A stretch of 64,000 nt of DNA from an uncultured Eubacteriales bacterium (lineage in GTDB: Bacteria > Bacillota > Clostridia > Lachnospirales > Lachnospiraceae). Positions 43,925 to 52,510 of the stretch are shown here, in pieces. Below the pieces are notes generated by a model. The model saw only the letters and a list, made by a program, of their open reading frames with translations, ran no database searches and had not been told where the DNA came from. The stretch's first letter is position 1. Each line of letters opens with the position of its first letter. Location: contig UQCD01000001.1 in NCBI GenBank assembly GCA_900539455.1, forward strand, positions 248,001 through 312,000, in the 5' to 3' direction. Made by a program: the position numbers and the translations under genes.

Positions 43925-44477
43925 TTTTATCCTCCTGATATTTTTTTACATCTTCACCTAAATCGCAGGTATAAACCCACTTTATATCATCGCCGTCCTT
44001 TAATACATAATTTGAACAACCATATTGAACAAATTCCCCATTTACCATATACATCCATCCAGATAAATTACCACAGGAAAATTCATATAGATAATTAATT
44101 CCCTCTACATAAGCGGTACCATAAGTATTGCTGTCTGCTCCCTGATATTCCATTTGAATTTTATTAAGACTTACAGCTCTTTGCAATACATCAAATACAG
44201 TATCTCCCTGTCTTAACACATATTCTGTTCTCTCTAGTATTACTCCGTCCTTTGGAATGTACTGTTCTAAATTATCGTTTAATTTATCCATATTATCAAA
44301 AACTGTATCACATAATATTGTTAAATAGACGGTTTCAGAGTCTTCACTAATATCTGTAGCATGTTCCATATAATATTCATCTACAGACTGTATTTTTATA
44401 TTGCTTACAATTACAGCCAATATAGCAATAATACAAATTGTTATTATTACTTTAGGCTTTGTAATAAACTTTTTCAT
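43911..44477 (-). CDS. Membrane-anchored DUF4430 protein (transcobalamin beta-domain-like)
   Basis: A 188-residue protein. An N-terminal membrane anchor (about 7-28) is followed by a single extracellular DUF4430 domain (about 52-175). The diagnostic pattern is DTVFDVLQRA, INYLYEFSCGNLSGWMYMVN, GCSNYVLKDGDDIKWVYTC. DUF4430 is the fold of the C-terminal beta domain of transcobalamin and intrinsic factor. The ATG at 44477 follows AGGAG and starts 1 bp after the stop of the alpha/alpha-barrel gene, giving the same alpha-then-beta order as human transcobalamin, but split into two chains. Confidence 0.87.
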   Translation of the reverse strand: MKKFITKPKVIITICIIAILAVIVSNIKIQSVDEYYMEHATDISEDSETVYLTILCDTVFDNMDKLNDNLEQYIPKDGVILERTEYVLRQGDTVFDVLQRAVSLNKIQMEYQGADSNTYGTAYVEGINYLYEFSCGNLSGWMYMVNGEFVQYGCSNYVLKDGDDIKWVYTCDLGEDVKKYQEDKNEGK

Positions 44478-44478
44478 A

Positions 44479-45705
44479 TTAATTCTCCTGAATAGACTTT
44501 TTCCTTTTAACAAAAACTACTGTGCTTATTATAAACAATATAACAATTCCTGCAAGGCAACCATATATAATTATATTATTGTCTTCTGTTTTATTATCTT
44601 CTGTATTTTTAACTAATTCGCTGCTAAAGTCATATAGCCTGCCTTTGTTTTCACCTTGTCTTACTATAGCCCCTACTGCCAACAGAGCCTGTTCAGTTTC
44701 AATTATATCTGACAAATTCTCATTACCATTTTTTCTGTAAAAGCTGCCATTATCCATTTTGTATTTCATTAATCCGTCTAATAGATTATTACCCTCTTTT
44801 ATAAAATCGTCAGCCTTTAAAATATCTATATTTAATGAAGTAAGTGCAATTATTACCTGACTTGTAGAGGAGGCGTTTGCTATATCCTCTGACGCATAAT
44901 CACCCAAAGCCAGCTGTAAATTTGATAAAGCCTCTAAGGCCTTGTCTACTACAGCCTTAACCTTTATCTTTCTTACTTCCTTTGTATTCTTATCCTCAAT
45001 GTCATATGTTCTATCACTATCATAATAAGTGGAAAGTGCAGTTACAGCCATTGCTGTTATGTCTGCATCTGTTTTACCCTCTATTAAACCAAAGCTGCCG
45101 TCTGCCCTTTGCTTTGAGATAATACTGCTAATAATTTTATCTCTTGTATAATAAGCTTCCTCTGGAATTTGATAATTTCCAGCATCTACTGCTATGAGTG
45201 CCCATATTTCTCCATTAATTCCCTGAGTGTCTAATGGTGCCACTTTGTTTCTGTCATAAACACCATCCTTTATTAAATCAATTTTATCTTCACCTACACA
45301 CCTAGGATTTCCATTGCAGGCTAAAATAGCTAACGCTATTCTATGGTATTCTGTAGCCTTAACATTACTTAACCCACCCTCCTCTTTATATTTAGTAGTA
45401 ACATAATCTGTAAGCTTTTCCAAATACAAGGAATAATCATCCTTCATTCCAAGTCTTGACAAAGCAATAACCAGCCAGTCCATTGTAGATGTTCCTGCCC
45501 CCTTTGCAGTTTCAGCAGTTATAAAATTACTACTGCCATTTACATAGGTATCCTTAATAAAAGCATAAGCCTCGTTAACTACAGCTTCTAAATCTACCTC
45601 AGCACCCTTTACCTGTATACTAATACTTGTACAAAAAAGCAGGCATATACAAAATAATGCAATTATTGTTTTAATTTTTTTACTCATATATACATACTCT
45701 TTCAT
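44479..45705 (-). CDS. Surface alpha/alpha-barrel protein (prenyltransferase-like repeats, transcobalamin alpha-domain-like)
   Basis: A 408-residue protein. A signal peptide (about 8-32, ending VKGA) is followed by an alpha/alpha repeat domain (about 35-345) of the terpenoid cyclase/prenyltransferase repeat type, with repeats such as TSTMDWLVIALSRLGM, EIWALIAVDAGNY, DITAMAVTALSTYYD and TSQVIIALTSLNIDI. A C-terminal membrane anchor with a basic tail (about 373-400) follows. The same TAM-ALQAL, AQVIVAL pattern occurs in the first gene of the operon. The start at 45705 follows AAAGGA. No isoprenoid genes lie nearby; the riboswitch suggests corrinoid binding. Confidence 0.83.
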   Translation of the reverse strand: MKEYVYMSKKIKTIIALFCICLLFCTSISIQVKGAEVDLEAVVNEAYAFIKDTYVNGSSNFITAETAKGAGTSTMDWLVIALSRLGMKDDYSLYLEKLTDYVTTKYKEEGGLSNVKATEYHRIALAILACNGNPRCVGEDKIDLIKDGVYDRNKVAPLDTQGINGEIWALIAVDAGNYQIPEEAYYTRDKIISSIISKQRADGSFGLIEGKTDADITAMAVTALSTYYDSDRTYDIEDKNTKEVRKIKVKAVVDKALEALSNLQLALGDYASEDIANASSTSQVIIALTSLNIDILKADDFIKEGNNLLDGLMKYKMDNGSFYRKNGNENLSDIIETEQALLAVGAIVRQGENKGRLYDFSSELVKNTEDNKTEDNNIIIYGCLAGIVILFIISTVVFVKRKKSIQEN

Positions 45706-45872
45706 CTTAATTTTCCTTTCTTTTTCCTGACAATATTTCGTCATCAAATATATTTATAATTTTACTACAAAAATAGCTTAAATTTATCTTATCTATTCTA
45801 TAAGTAGCCTTTTTTAGTCCGAATTAGCAAAAACGGATTTACCTAAAACTTACATATAAGCTTACTTTTTTC

Positions 45873-46721
45873 CTACAAATCATCCATCGTACAAGTATAA
45901 TTCCATTCAATTACATCATTACTTTTCAACACATACTGGTCGCAGCCAAAGGATGGATATTCTCCATTTACACAATACTTCCACCCTGACAGCCTTCCAC
46001 AATCAAACTCATATAAATTATTAATACCTTTTACATAAGCTGTCTGAAAAACCGTTCCACCGGTATACTCCATTTGAATACCTTTTTGTTTACAAACTCT
46101 TTTCAAAACATCAAAAACTGTTTCATTTTCATATACTGTAACCTCCAGCTTTTCAAGAATAACTCCATTTGCTGGTACATACTGTTTTTTTGAGGACTTC
46201 AAATTATCCATATTATTTAATATAGTTTTACAATATATTCCTATGTAACATTTAAAGCTTTTCCGATTTCCAGTAGTATTTTCCTTAGCTGTTGTTGTAT
46301 TTACACTAGGATTATAAGCACTGGTGGTCTTAGATGTAGTTGTTTGTGGCGCAATTTGCGTAGTTGCCTGTGCAGTTGTTTGCGTAGTTGCCTGTGCAGT
46401 TGTTTGCTTACTGACTTGTGTGTTATTTGGGGAATTGCTTTGTGTATTATTATCAGGATTTCTATTATCTATTAATGAGCTGCCGTTCTCGTCACCATTT
46501 GCAGCTATAGTTTCATCAGCTTTACTTGTCGATATATTTGCATCTAAGGTACTATCCAAGGTGCTTTCCACTTGATTTTTACTATCTTTAACCTGAGTTA
46601 TTGCCCCTTCATCTTTGCCATTTTTACTTAATACACTTATTAATATAACAATAATGGCTGTTATTAAAACAGCCATTACTATACTAACCCCAGATATTAT
46701 ATTTTTACTTTTATTTCTCAT
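45873..46721 (-). CDS. Membrane-anchored DUF4430 protein with Thr/Gln/Asn-rich stalk
   Basis: A 282-residue protein. An N-terminal membrane helix (about 8-35) is followed by a low-complexity stalk (about 38-150, with TTAQATTQ repeats) and a C-terminal DUF4430 domain (about 160-280). Signatures are NETVFDVLKRVCKQKGIQ, INNLYEFDCGRLSGWKYCVN, GCDQYVLKSNDVIEWNYTC. The ATG at 46721 follows AGGAAAG and overlaps the previous gene by 11 bp. It is a paralog of 43911-44477, with a longer stalk that could reach through the wall. Confidence 0.87.
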   Translation of the reverse strand: MRNKSKNIISGVSIVMAVLITAIIVILISVLSKNGKDEGAITQVKDSKNQVESTLDSTLDANISTSKADETIAANGDENGSSLIDNRNPDNNTQSNSPNNTQVSKQTTAQATTQTTAQATTQIAPQTTTSKTTSAYNPSVNTTTAKENTTGNRKSFKCYIGIYCKTILNNMDNLKSSKKQYVPANGVILEKLEVTVYENETVFDVLKRVCKQKGIQMEYTGGTVFQTAYVKGINNLYEFDCGRLSGWKYCVNGEYPSFGCDQYVLKSNDVIEWNYTCTMDDL

Positions 46722-48588
46722 TTTTAAATTTCTTTCCTGTATACAATACAACTATCATTCCAGAAATCATAAGCAGCATTACAACTGGGATAGTATTTGT
46801 CATATCAAGTGTTTGTGGTGCCTGATTGTTTCCATTATTATCATTATTATCATTATTGTTATTATTGTTATTATTGTTGCTACCGTCATCGTTATTATTA
46901 GCTTCAAATGCGTCGTGCATATCGTACAAGCTGTTCTTGCCGTTTAACATTCTGTCATTTGCAACTAAAGCATATGATGCCTGCTGAGTAGCTGCTGCCT
47001 GTGCATTTCCACCATAAGAATATGCAAAACCAGCACCCTGTACATAATAATCTGCTAAAGCCTGTACAGCAGTATAGCCATTCTTTATAAATCTTGCATC
47101 AGTATTTGGATTAATATTCAATTCAGTAAGTGCTACTATAACCTGTGCAATACTGCATGAGTTAGTAGTACCCCAGCTTGCATAGCTTCCATCTGGATTT
47201 TGCAGCATAGATAGAACTGTTAAGCCTCTTTCAACAGCTGCATTTACCTGTGCATTGCTTCTATATGGTGCTAATGCCTGTAAAACCATAGCAGTCAAAT
47301 CTACATCTGGATTAGTAGTAAACCAATCCCAACCACCTGCTGCAATTTCTTTTTCTAATATATAATCAATAATATTTTCTACTGTAGCCTGTGTTACTCC
47401 AGCTTCAACAGTCGGAATTTCGTATCTGCCTGAATTAATTGCTAATAAAGCATATGCCGCAGCATTTATTCCCTGGTTTTTAATTAAATCAAGGTTTGCA
47501 AGAGGTGTTAATAAATTGTGACCGTCCACATCTGTAGCATCTATTCCCACAGCTGATAAAGCAAGAATAACTCTTGCATTTGTAGTTGGTCTATTTGTTT
47601 CTATTAGATCACCATCTACCTCTGCTAATTTATTTACAAGACTTTCATAATATTTTTTTGCATCAGCCTTGCTTAACTTTCCTGCTCTGGCTGCTGTCAT
47701 AATATTCCACTCATTGCCAAAAACAAGCTTGTCATCTGTTAAGCCTTCTGAAACAACATTTACAATATCGCTATACATATCGCTTACTGCAACTGTTGAT
47801 GCTTTCTTTACAGTAATTGTATATTTTGCTTCCTCAATAGTTGAAGATGAATAATCAGGAGCCCATACAGTCTGCTGTGTTATGATTTCTATTTTACTTC
47901 CGTCTGAAACACTAACCTTCTGTGATGTTCTGCATTCTGTATCATTTACCTTAACAACTAAATTTTCAGCAATATTTTTGACCTTAGCTAATACATATAA
48001 ATCTGTTGTATCTGATACTGTTAATGTATAATCTTTTGTAGCATTACTAAATGCTGGCGATAATACGCCCTCACTAAAAGAAAGTGCTTCAAGTCCTGCA
48101 GATGTAGTTGCACTATAGTCAGCACCTAGATCTGCACCACCATTTAAAGAATACATAAATTTAATTTCATCACCTGCTACAAGTGTGCTATCTGCAACTG
48201 TGTAATATGAAATTCCATTATCTGCCATAGTTTCATTAACAGAGAACATCCAGCCTGCATATGCTGCTCCGGCTCCTTCTGTTAAGCCATTAATACTCTT
48301 AATATAAAGACCATCATATGATGAAGCAACTATTTCGCTATCAAGGGTATCTAATGCGTCCTTAAGAGCAGTTGTCAATGTACTACTATTATCTATGGTT
48401 ACCCACTTATCTACTAATGTTCCACTCCAGCCTGCTCCCTCGGTCTCAGAGTAGGTAGTATTTTCTACTACAATATGAATCTGATTTGCATGACTATCAT
48501 CTGCTGCAAATATATTCATTGGTAATAATGTCATAATAAGTAATGTTACAAGAACATATGACATTGCTTTCTTCATTCTTTCTTTCAT
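46711..48588 (-). CDS. Surface protein: DUF4430, cadherin-like beta domain, alpha/alpha-barrel repeats
   Basis: A 625-residue protein. Signal peptide (1-28) comes first, then a DUF4430 domain (about 34-150; AAYAGWMFSVNE) and a Cadherin-beta-like domain (about 165-255; LSPAFSNATKDYTLTV). Prenyltransferase-like alpha/alpha repeats span about 262-560 (VDLTAMVLQALAPYRSN, SCSIAQVIVALTELNI). An Asn/Asp spacer and a C-terminal helix with a KKFKNEK tail end the chain; APQTL before the helix is not a canonical sortase site. It joins both transcobalamin-type domains in one chain but in reversed order. First gene after the cobalamin riboswitch; AAGGAG precedes the ATG. Confidence 0.87.
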   Translation of the reverse strand: MKERMKKAMSYVLVTLLIMTLLPMNIFAADDSHANQIHIVVENTTYSETEGAGWSGTLVDKWVTIDNSSTLTTALKDALDTLDSEIVASSYDGLYIKSINGLTEGAGAAYAGWMFSVNETMADNGISYYTVADSTLVAGDEIKFMYSLNGGADLGADYSATTSAGLEALSFSEGVLSPAFSNATKDYTLTVSDTTDLYVLAKVKNIAENLVVKVNDTECRTSQKVSVSDGSKIEIITQQTVWAPDYSSSTIEEAKYTITVKKASTVAVSDMYSDIVNVVSEGLTDDKLVFGNEWNIMTAARAGKLSKADAKKYYESLVNKLAEVDGDLIETNRPTTNARVILALSAVGIDATDVDGHNLLTPLANLDLIKNQGINAAAYALLAINSGRYEIPTVEAGVTQATVENIIDYILEKEIAAGGWDWFTTNPDVDLTAMVLQALAPYRSNAQVNAAVERGLTVLSMLQNPDGSYASWGTTNSCSIAQVIVALTELNINPNTDARFIKNGYTAVQALADYYVQGAGFAYSYGGNAQAAATQQASYALVANDRMLNGKNSLYDMHDAFEANNNDDGSNNNNNNNNNDNNDNNGNNQAPQTLDMTNTIPVVMLLMISGMIVVLYTGKKFKNEK

Positions 48589-48645
48589 CTTGACTCCTTT
48601 TCCTTTAACGACCTGCGTCTACTTTTTGAATAAGATGAATGTAGC

Positions 48646-48701
48646 GCGCCCTCCTAATGCCGCCTCGTGCAAGCACGAGCGTCGCTCGTCGGGCTTTTGC
48701 C
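48646..48701. repeat. GC-rich double-hairpin repeat, copy 1
   Basis: A 56-bp unit, identical to 48734-48789. On the minus strand it contains ACGAGC-GAC-GCTCGT and CTCGTGC-TT-GCACGAG back to back. It is far more GC-rich than its surroundings. REP-like; lies in the 5' leader of the B12 operon. Confidence 0.9.
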
Positions 48702-48733
48702 TCCGCTCGAAATTATAATTTCTCGCTATCCTT

Positions 48734-48789
48734 GCGCCCTCCTAATGCCGCCTCGTGCAAGCACGAGCGTCGCTCGTCGGGCTTTTGCC
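48734..48789. repeat. GC-rich double-hairpin repeat, copy 2
   Basis: Direct repeat of 48646-48701, separated by 32 bp that themselves contain a small AT palindrome (CGAGAAATTATAATTTCGAG). It lies just after the riboswitch terminator. Confidence 0.9.
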
Positions 48790-48790
48790 A

Positions 48791-48821
48791 CAAAAAATAA
48801 ATATCTTTTTGCCTAAAGATA
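48791..48821 (-). terminator. Candidate terminator of the cobalamin riboswitch
   Basis: TATCTTT-AGGCAA-AAAGATA followed by TTTATTTTTT on the minus strand, 15-20 bp after the aptamer. The stem is AT-rich and weak. The mutually exclusive pairing partner was not worked out. Confidence 0.55.
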
Positions 48822-48837
48822 CTTAATCTTATGTCCC

Positions 48838-48985
48838 GTTTTATGTATTGTGTTCCGACTCTGATTCGTCCTAATAAGGTCGCCTTCCCGGATAAACTCC
48901 AGTGGCTTATTGACCTATTCGTCCTCATTACGGCTGGGATTAACAGTCTGGCCTTTCACCATGTTCCTTTAAACAGATATTATCT
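48838..48985 (-). ncRNA. Cobalamin riboswitch
   Basis: Minus strand shows the ordered conserved blocks AAAGGAACATGGTGAAAGGCC, the ACTGTTAATCCCAGCCGTAATG region, GCCACTGGAGTTTATCC, GGGAAGGCGACC (B12-box core) and AGTCGGAACAC near the 3' end. This matches the B12 riboswitch class. It precedes a run of seven genes for surface binding and ECF transport. Such elements normally switch expression off when cobalamin is abundant. Confidence 0.93.
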
Positions 48986-49027
48986 GACCATAAAACTAAT
49001 AGGATTATTCACTTTTCAATACCCCTT

Positions 49028-49056
49028 ATTCTATTTATTTATACATCTTTTGTCAA
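49028..49056 (-). promoter_or_regulatory. Promoter of the B12 operon
   Basis: -35 TTGACA (49051-49056), 17 bp spacer, -10 TAGAAT (49028-49033), predicting a start near 49021, about 35 nt before the aptamer. Confidence 0.8.
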
Positions 49057-49135
49057 TATAATTTTATCATATCGCAAAATTTGACATATATAAACTTTTA
49101 TTTATGTACCTATTTTGTAAAATTCTTACTTATTT

Positions 49136-50728
49136 TTATTTATTCTTCTTTTTGTTTTTCTTTTTAGCTTCCTTTGCCTCAAGCTCAGCTTCCAATTCCT
49201 CAGCCTCGTACTCTTCAATCAGCTCCTCTTCTTCGGCTAATGCTTTCTCCTGCTCCTTTTGAATATGTGGGAAGTAAGAAAGCATCGGCTTTACATCAAG
49301 ATTGCCTTTGAATTTTCTTTGCTTATAGTTATTTGTTATGGCAACAACGGTTCCTGACAAGGTAAGCACACCAATAAGGTTTGGTATTGCCATAAGACCA
49401 TTAAATGTATCTGATAAGTCAATAACTAAATCTGCCTGCAATACTGAACCCACAACAAGTATTATTATAAAAATAACCTTATATATCATAGTTGCCTTTG
49501 TTCCGAATAAATATTCCCAAGCCTTTGTTCCATAATAGCTCCAACCAAGTATAGTTGAAAAAGCAAATAATGTAACTGCTATGGCAATAAAAATTCCACC
49601 TGCTGTTCCCATCGACTTAGTAAAGGCTTCCGTAGCAAGTCCAAGCTTTGTAGCGCCACTAAGTGCTGCTCCTGTATCTAAGTCAACAATACCTGTTGTA
49701 AGAATTAAAAGTGCTGTTAAAGTACATACAATAATTGTATCAAAAAATACTTCAAAAATACCCCATAAGCCCTGTGTAACAGGTTCTTTAACATTTGATG
49801 CTGAATGAACCATAACTGATGAGCCAAGTCCTGCTTCATTTGAAAACACACCACGCTTAAAGCCCCAGGTAATTGCCTGTTTAATTAAAGCACCACCTAC
49901 ACCACCGCCTACTGCCTTAAAGGTAAAGGCATTTCTAAATATTGAAGCAAATGCTGGTATTATCATATCGTAATTCATACCAATAATAACTAATGCACCT
50001 GCAATATAAAATCCAGCCATAAATGGTACAATCTTTTCATTCGCTTTTGCAATTCTTGAAAGTCCGCCGATAATAACTAAAGCAGCTACTACTGCTACAA
50101 TTACACCTATTATAAGTGCATTTGTATTTACATTTCCTGTAAAATCAAAAACATTTAAAACACTTTCTCTAATAGAAGCAACCTGTCCCATATTTCCAAT
50201 TCCAAATGAAGCAAATATAGCAAATATAGAGAAAAGAATAGCAAGCACCTTGCCTATTTTCTTTAAGCCTTTTTTATCACCTACACCATCATGCAGGTAA
50301 TACATAGCTCCTCCACTCCATTCGCCCTTAGAGTTTCTTCTTCTAAAATATATACCTAAAACATTTTCAGAATAATTTGTCATCATTCCAAAAATAGCCG
50401 CAACCCACATCCAAAATACTGAGCCTGTTCCACCCATTGTAATAGCATATGCAATACCAGCAATATTTCCTGTTCCTATGGTAGCAGATAAGGCTGTACA
50501 TAATGCCTGAAACTGTGAAATAGATCTTGGGTCCTTATTTTTAAGAATATCCTTCTTTTTAAATAAACTGCCTATCGTTTCCTTAAAGGTATATCCTAAA
50601 TGTGTAAACTGAAATCCCTTTGTGAGAATTGTCATAAGTACACCTGTTCCAACAAGCAAAATAAGTGCTGGAACTCCCCAGACAACACTGTTAACTGTTT
50701 CGTTTATTCTTGAAATTGTATCGGCCAT
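49136..50728 (-). CDS. Sodium:alanine (AGCS family) symporter
   Basis: Imports alanine or glycine with sodium. The 530-residue protein has about ten to eleven helices and AGCS signatures (TALSATIGTGNIAGIAYAIT, GGAMYYL, FSNEAGLGSSVMVHSASNV). The C-terminal 50 residues are highly charged (Glu-rich, then Lys/Asn-rich). AAAGGAGG precedes the ATG. It is probably its own unit, ending before the B12-operon promoter; no clear terminator was seen. Confidence 0.94.
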   Translation of the reverse strand: MADTISRINETVNSVVWGVPALILLVGTGVLMTILTKGFQFTHLGYTFKETIGSLFKKKDILKNKDPRSISQFQALCTALSATIGTGNIAGIAYAITMGGTGSVFWMWVAAIFGMMTNYSENVLGIYFRRRNSKGEWSGGAMYYLHDGVGDKKGLKKIGKVLAILFSIFAIFASFGIGNMGQVASIRESVLNVFDFTGNVNTNALIIGVIVAVVAALVIIGGLSRIAKANEKIVPFMAGFYIAGALVIIGMNYDMIIPAFASIFRNAFTFKAVGGGVGGALIKQAITWGFKRGVFSNEAGLGSSVMVHSASNVKEPVTQGLWGIFEVFFDTIIVCTLTALLILTTGIVDLDTGAALSGATKLGLATEAFTKSMGTAGGIFIAIAVTLFAFSTILGWSYYGTKAWEYLFGTKATMIYKVIFIIILVVGSVLQADLVIDLSDTFNGLMAIPNLIGVLTLSGTVVAITNNYKQRKFKGNLDVKPMLSYFPHIQKEQEKALAEEEELIEEYEAEELEAELEAKEAKKKNKKKNK

Positions 50729-50854
50729 ATAGCCCTCCTTTGGTTATTTTATCTTTCACATTAACCTCAACACTAACTTAATGAGTATACGACAAATTTC
50801 TACATTTAACAAGTTTTACTTTTTGCCTGTTTGAACTTAATCACTTATATACCT

Positions 50855-51670
50855 TTATAATTTAATGTTATATACCTTCATTGCATTTTTGTACATTAAA
50901 CACTCATATGCAGTCCTTCCAATTTTTTCTTCAATTATATTAAAATAATCCTGATAAATTGACCTTTCTCCCTTCTTGTTACACAAATAGGTATCCAGCC
51001 CATCTATAGGAGCATCACTTCCAAACATCATTTTTGAAATACCATATTTTTCTATGGCCTTTATGGTGCTTGCCATACTTACCCATGCTGTATCCCCATA
51101 TAAATTGTCTGCCATGCCTAATAAAGAAATAGCCTCCTCATTATCACTGCCTAAGCCCATATGTGCCATTACAAAGGGAATATCTGGAAAAAGCCTTGCT
51201 GCCTCCAGCATATGTATAGGTGCAGCCGCCTCACAGCCTCCTGTGTGAGATACAACTGCCAGCTTATATTTGCTTGCAATCTCCAAATATGGAATAACTC
51301 TTTTATCTACTGGCGATATATTGGAATGATATGGGTGAAGCTTTATTGCATGTATTAAATCTATATTTTCCTCAATCAGTTTTAAAAATTTTTCTGAAGG
51401 CTGTTGCAGATATGGCTTTACCCAGATTGCAATACCTATTTTGTCCTTGTGCTGTCTTGCAAATTTAATCACTTTAAGCAATGAGGCTTCTTCACTTATT
51501 TGAACATTCTCCGGAAGAAGCTTTTGATTAAGGTCAAACTCTGTCGAATCTGCATTGGAAACTATACAATAATCTATTTTGTATTTTTTTATCATTTCCA
51601 ATACTAATTCCTCACTCATATTAAACCATAAATTTTCTCCACCTATATGAACATGTGTGTCTATTACCAT
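50855..51670 (-). CDS. Metal-dependent amidohydrolase (Amidohydro_2 type)
   Basis: A 271-residue TIM-barrel hydrolase or decarboxylase of the amidohydrolase_2 type. Metal ligands are visible: DTHVHIGG at the N terminus, AIKLHPYHS, VVSHTGGCE, MAHMGLG and the late FGSDAPID. Substrate unknown. Related proteins are often annotated as predicted TIM-barrel hydrolases. It is the last gene of a run with the CmpB-like and NUDIX genes, 41 bp after the former. Confidence 0.85.
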   Translation of the reverse strand: MVIDTHVHIGGENLWFNMSEELVLEMIKKYKIDYCIVSNADSTEFDLNQKLLPENVQISEEASLLKVIKFARQHKDKIGIAIWVKPYLQQPSEKFLKLIEENIDLIHAIKLHPYHSNISPVDKRVIPYLEIASKYKLAVVSHTGGCEAAAPIHMLEAARLFPDIPFVMAHMGLGSDNEEAISLLGMADNLYGDTAWVSMASTIKAIEKYGISKMMFGSDAPIDGLDTYLCNKKGERSIYQDYFNIIEEKIGRTAYECLMYKNAMKVYNIKL

Positions 51671-51711
51671 TGTCTTTCTCCATTCTTCTATATTTTTACT
51701 ATATGCTGCAG

Positions 51712-52491
51712 CTATTTTTTCTTCTTGGTATTATTAACCTTTTCCATTAAGCTTTTCTTATTTTCCTCAAATCTTTCCTGTTCTTTTTCTATATAATTCT
51801 TTAAATTTTCAGCAAAGGAGCTTTTTTCAGAACGGAATACAAACATAAATCTTCTCTTTTCCTTTAGCTCCTCATTCTTCTTTCTAATACTTTCCTTTAA
51901 AGCTTCCGTTTTAACTATTATGTTATTTTCATTTGCAAATTTTCTAATTCTTGTAATCATATTCATCGAGTAACACAAATCTACTACAAATATTCCATAG
52001 AAAAAGCCTACTACAAAAGAAAAAGCTAAATGGTCTGCCAGCCATTGTAAGGATTTAATTATATTAGGGTGTATTAAAAAGTAATATATTGCACTTAAAA
52101 TTGCCCAGTATAATGAATATCTAGGGCAGATTATTCCCTTAATATTTCCCCACTCTTTTTCGTAATCCCATAGCTTTATCTTCATTCCCTTTATAAAAAT
52201 AAGTCCTGTAATATATTCTATAAAGGTAACTATCAATGCCATAACCACAAAAAGAATAAGCTTTTGTAAAACTTGATTTTTAATAAAGGACAAATTTATT
52301 TGTGCTAATAAAAAGACTATACAAAGGCTAAATCCGTATAGTGGCAGATATGGACCAGTTAAAAAGCCTGGATTAATCCACTTTCTTTCTGGATTTGCAG
52401 CAGAAAAAAACCTTCTGTATACAAGCTCCAGACACCAGCCTACAAAGCTGCCCATAGAAAACAAAAAAGCAATAATTAAAAATAAATTCAT
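51712..52491 (-). CDS. CmpB-type putative ABC transporter permease (PF06541-like)
   Basis: A 259-residue membrane protein with about five to six helices in the first 190 residues and a charged, coiled-coil-like C terminus. FSMGSFVGWCLELVYRRFF, NPGFLTGPYLPLYGFS and WDYEKEWGNIKGIICPRYSL are typical of the family often called putative ABC transporter permease. No ATPase is nearby and transport is unproven. The start at 52491 follows AGGAGA. Confidence 0.8.
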   Translation of the reverse strand: MNLFLIIAFLFSMGSFVGWCLELVYRRFFSAANPERKWINPGFLTGPYLPLYGFSLCIVFLLAQINLSFIKNQVLQKLILFVVMALIVTFIEYITGLIFIKGMKIKLWDYEKEWGNIKGIICPRYSLYWAILSAIYYFLIHPNIIKSLQWLADHLAFSFVVGFFYGIFVVDLCYSMNMITRIRKFANENNIIVKTEALKESIRKKNEELKEKRRFMFVFRSEKSSFAENLKNYIEKEQERFEENKKSLMEKVNNTKKKK

Positions 52492-52510
52492 ATGTCTATC
52501 TCCTATTCTT

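Noticed and set aside
44479..48588. Prenyltransferase/squalene-cyclase enzymes
   Set aside because: Repeats resemble that fold, but the proteins are secreted and anchored, lack an evident DxDD catalytic motif, and sit in a B12-controlled transport operon.
48713..48928. 71-codon minus-strand reading frame
   Set aside because: It lies across the cobalamin riboswitch and a hairpin repeat; no ribosome site and no protein-like conservation.
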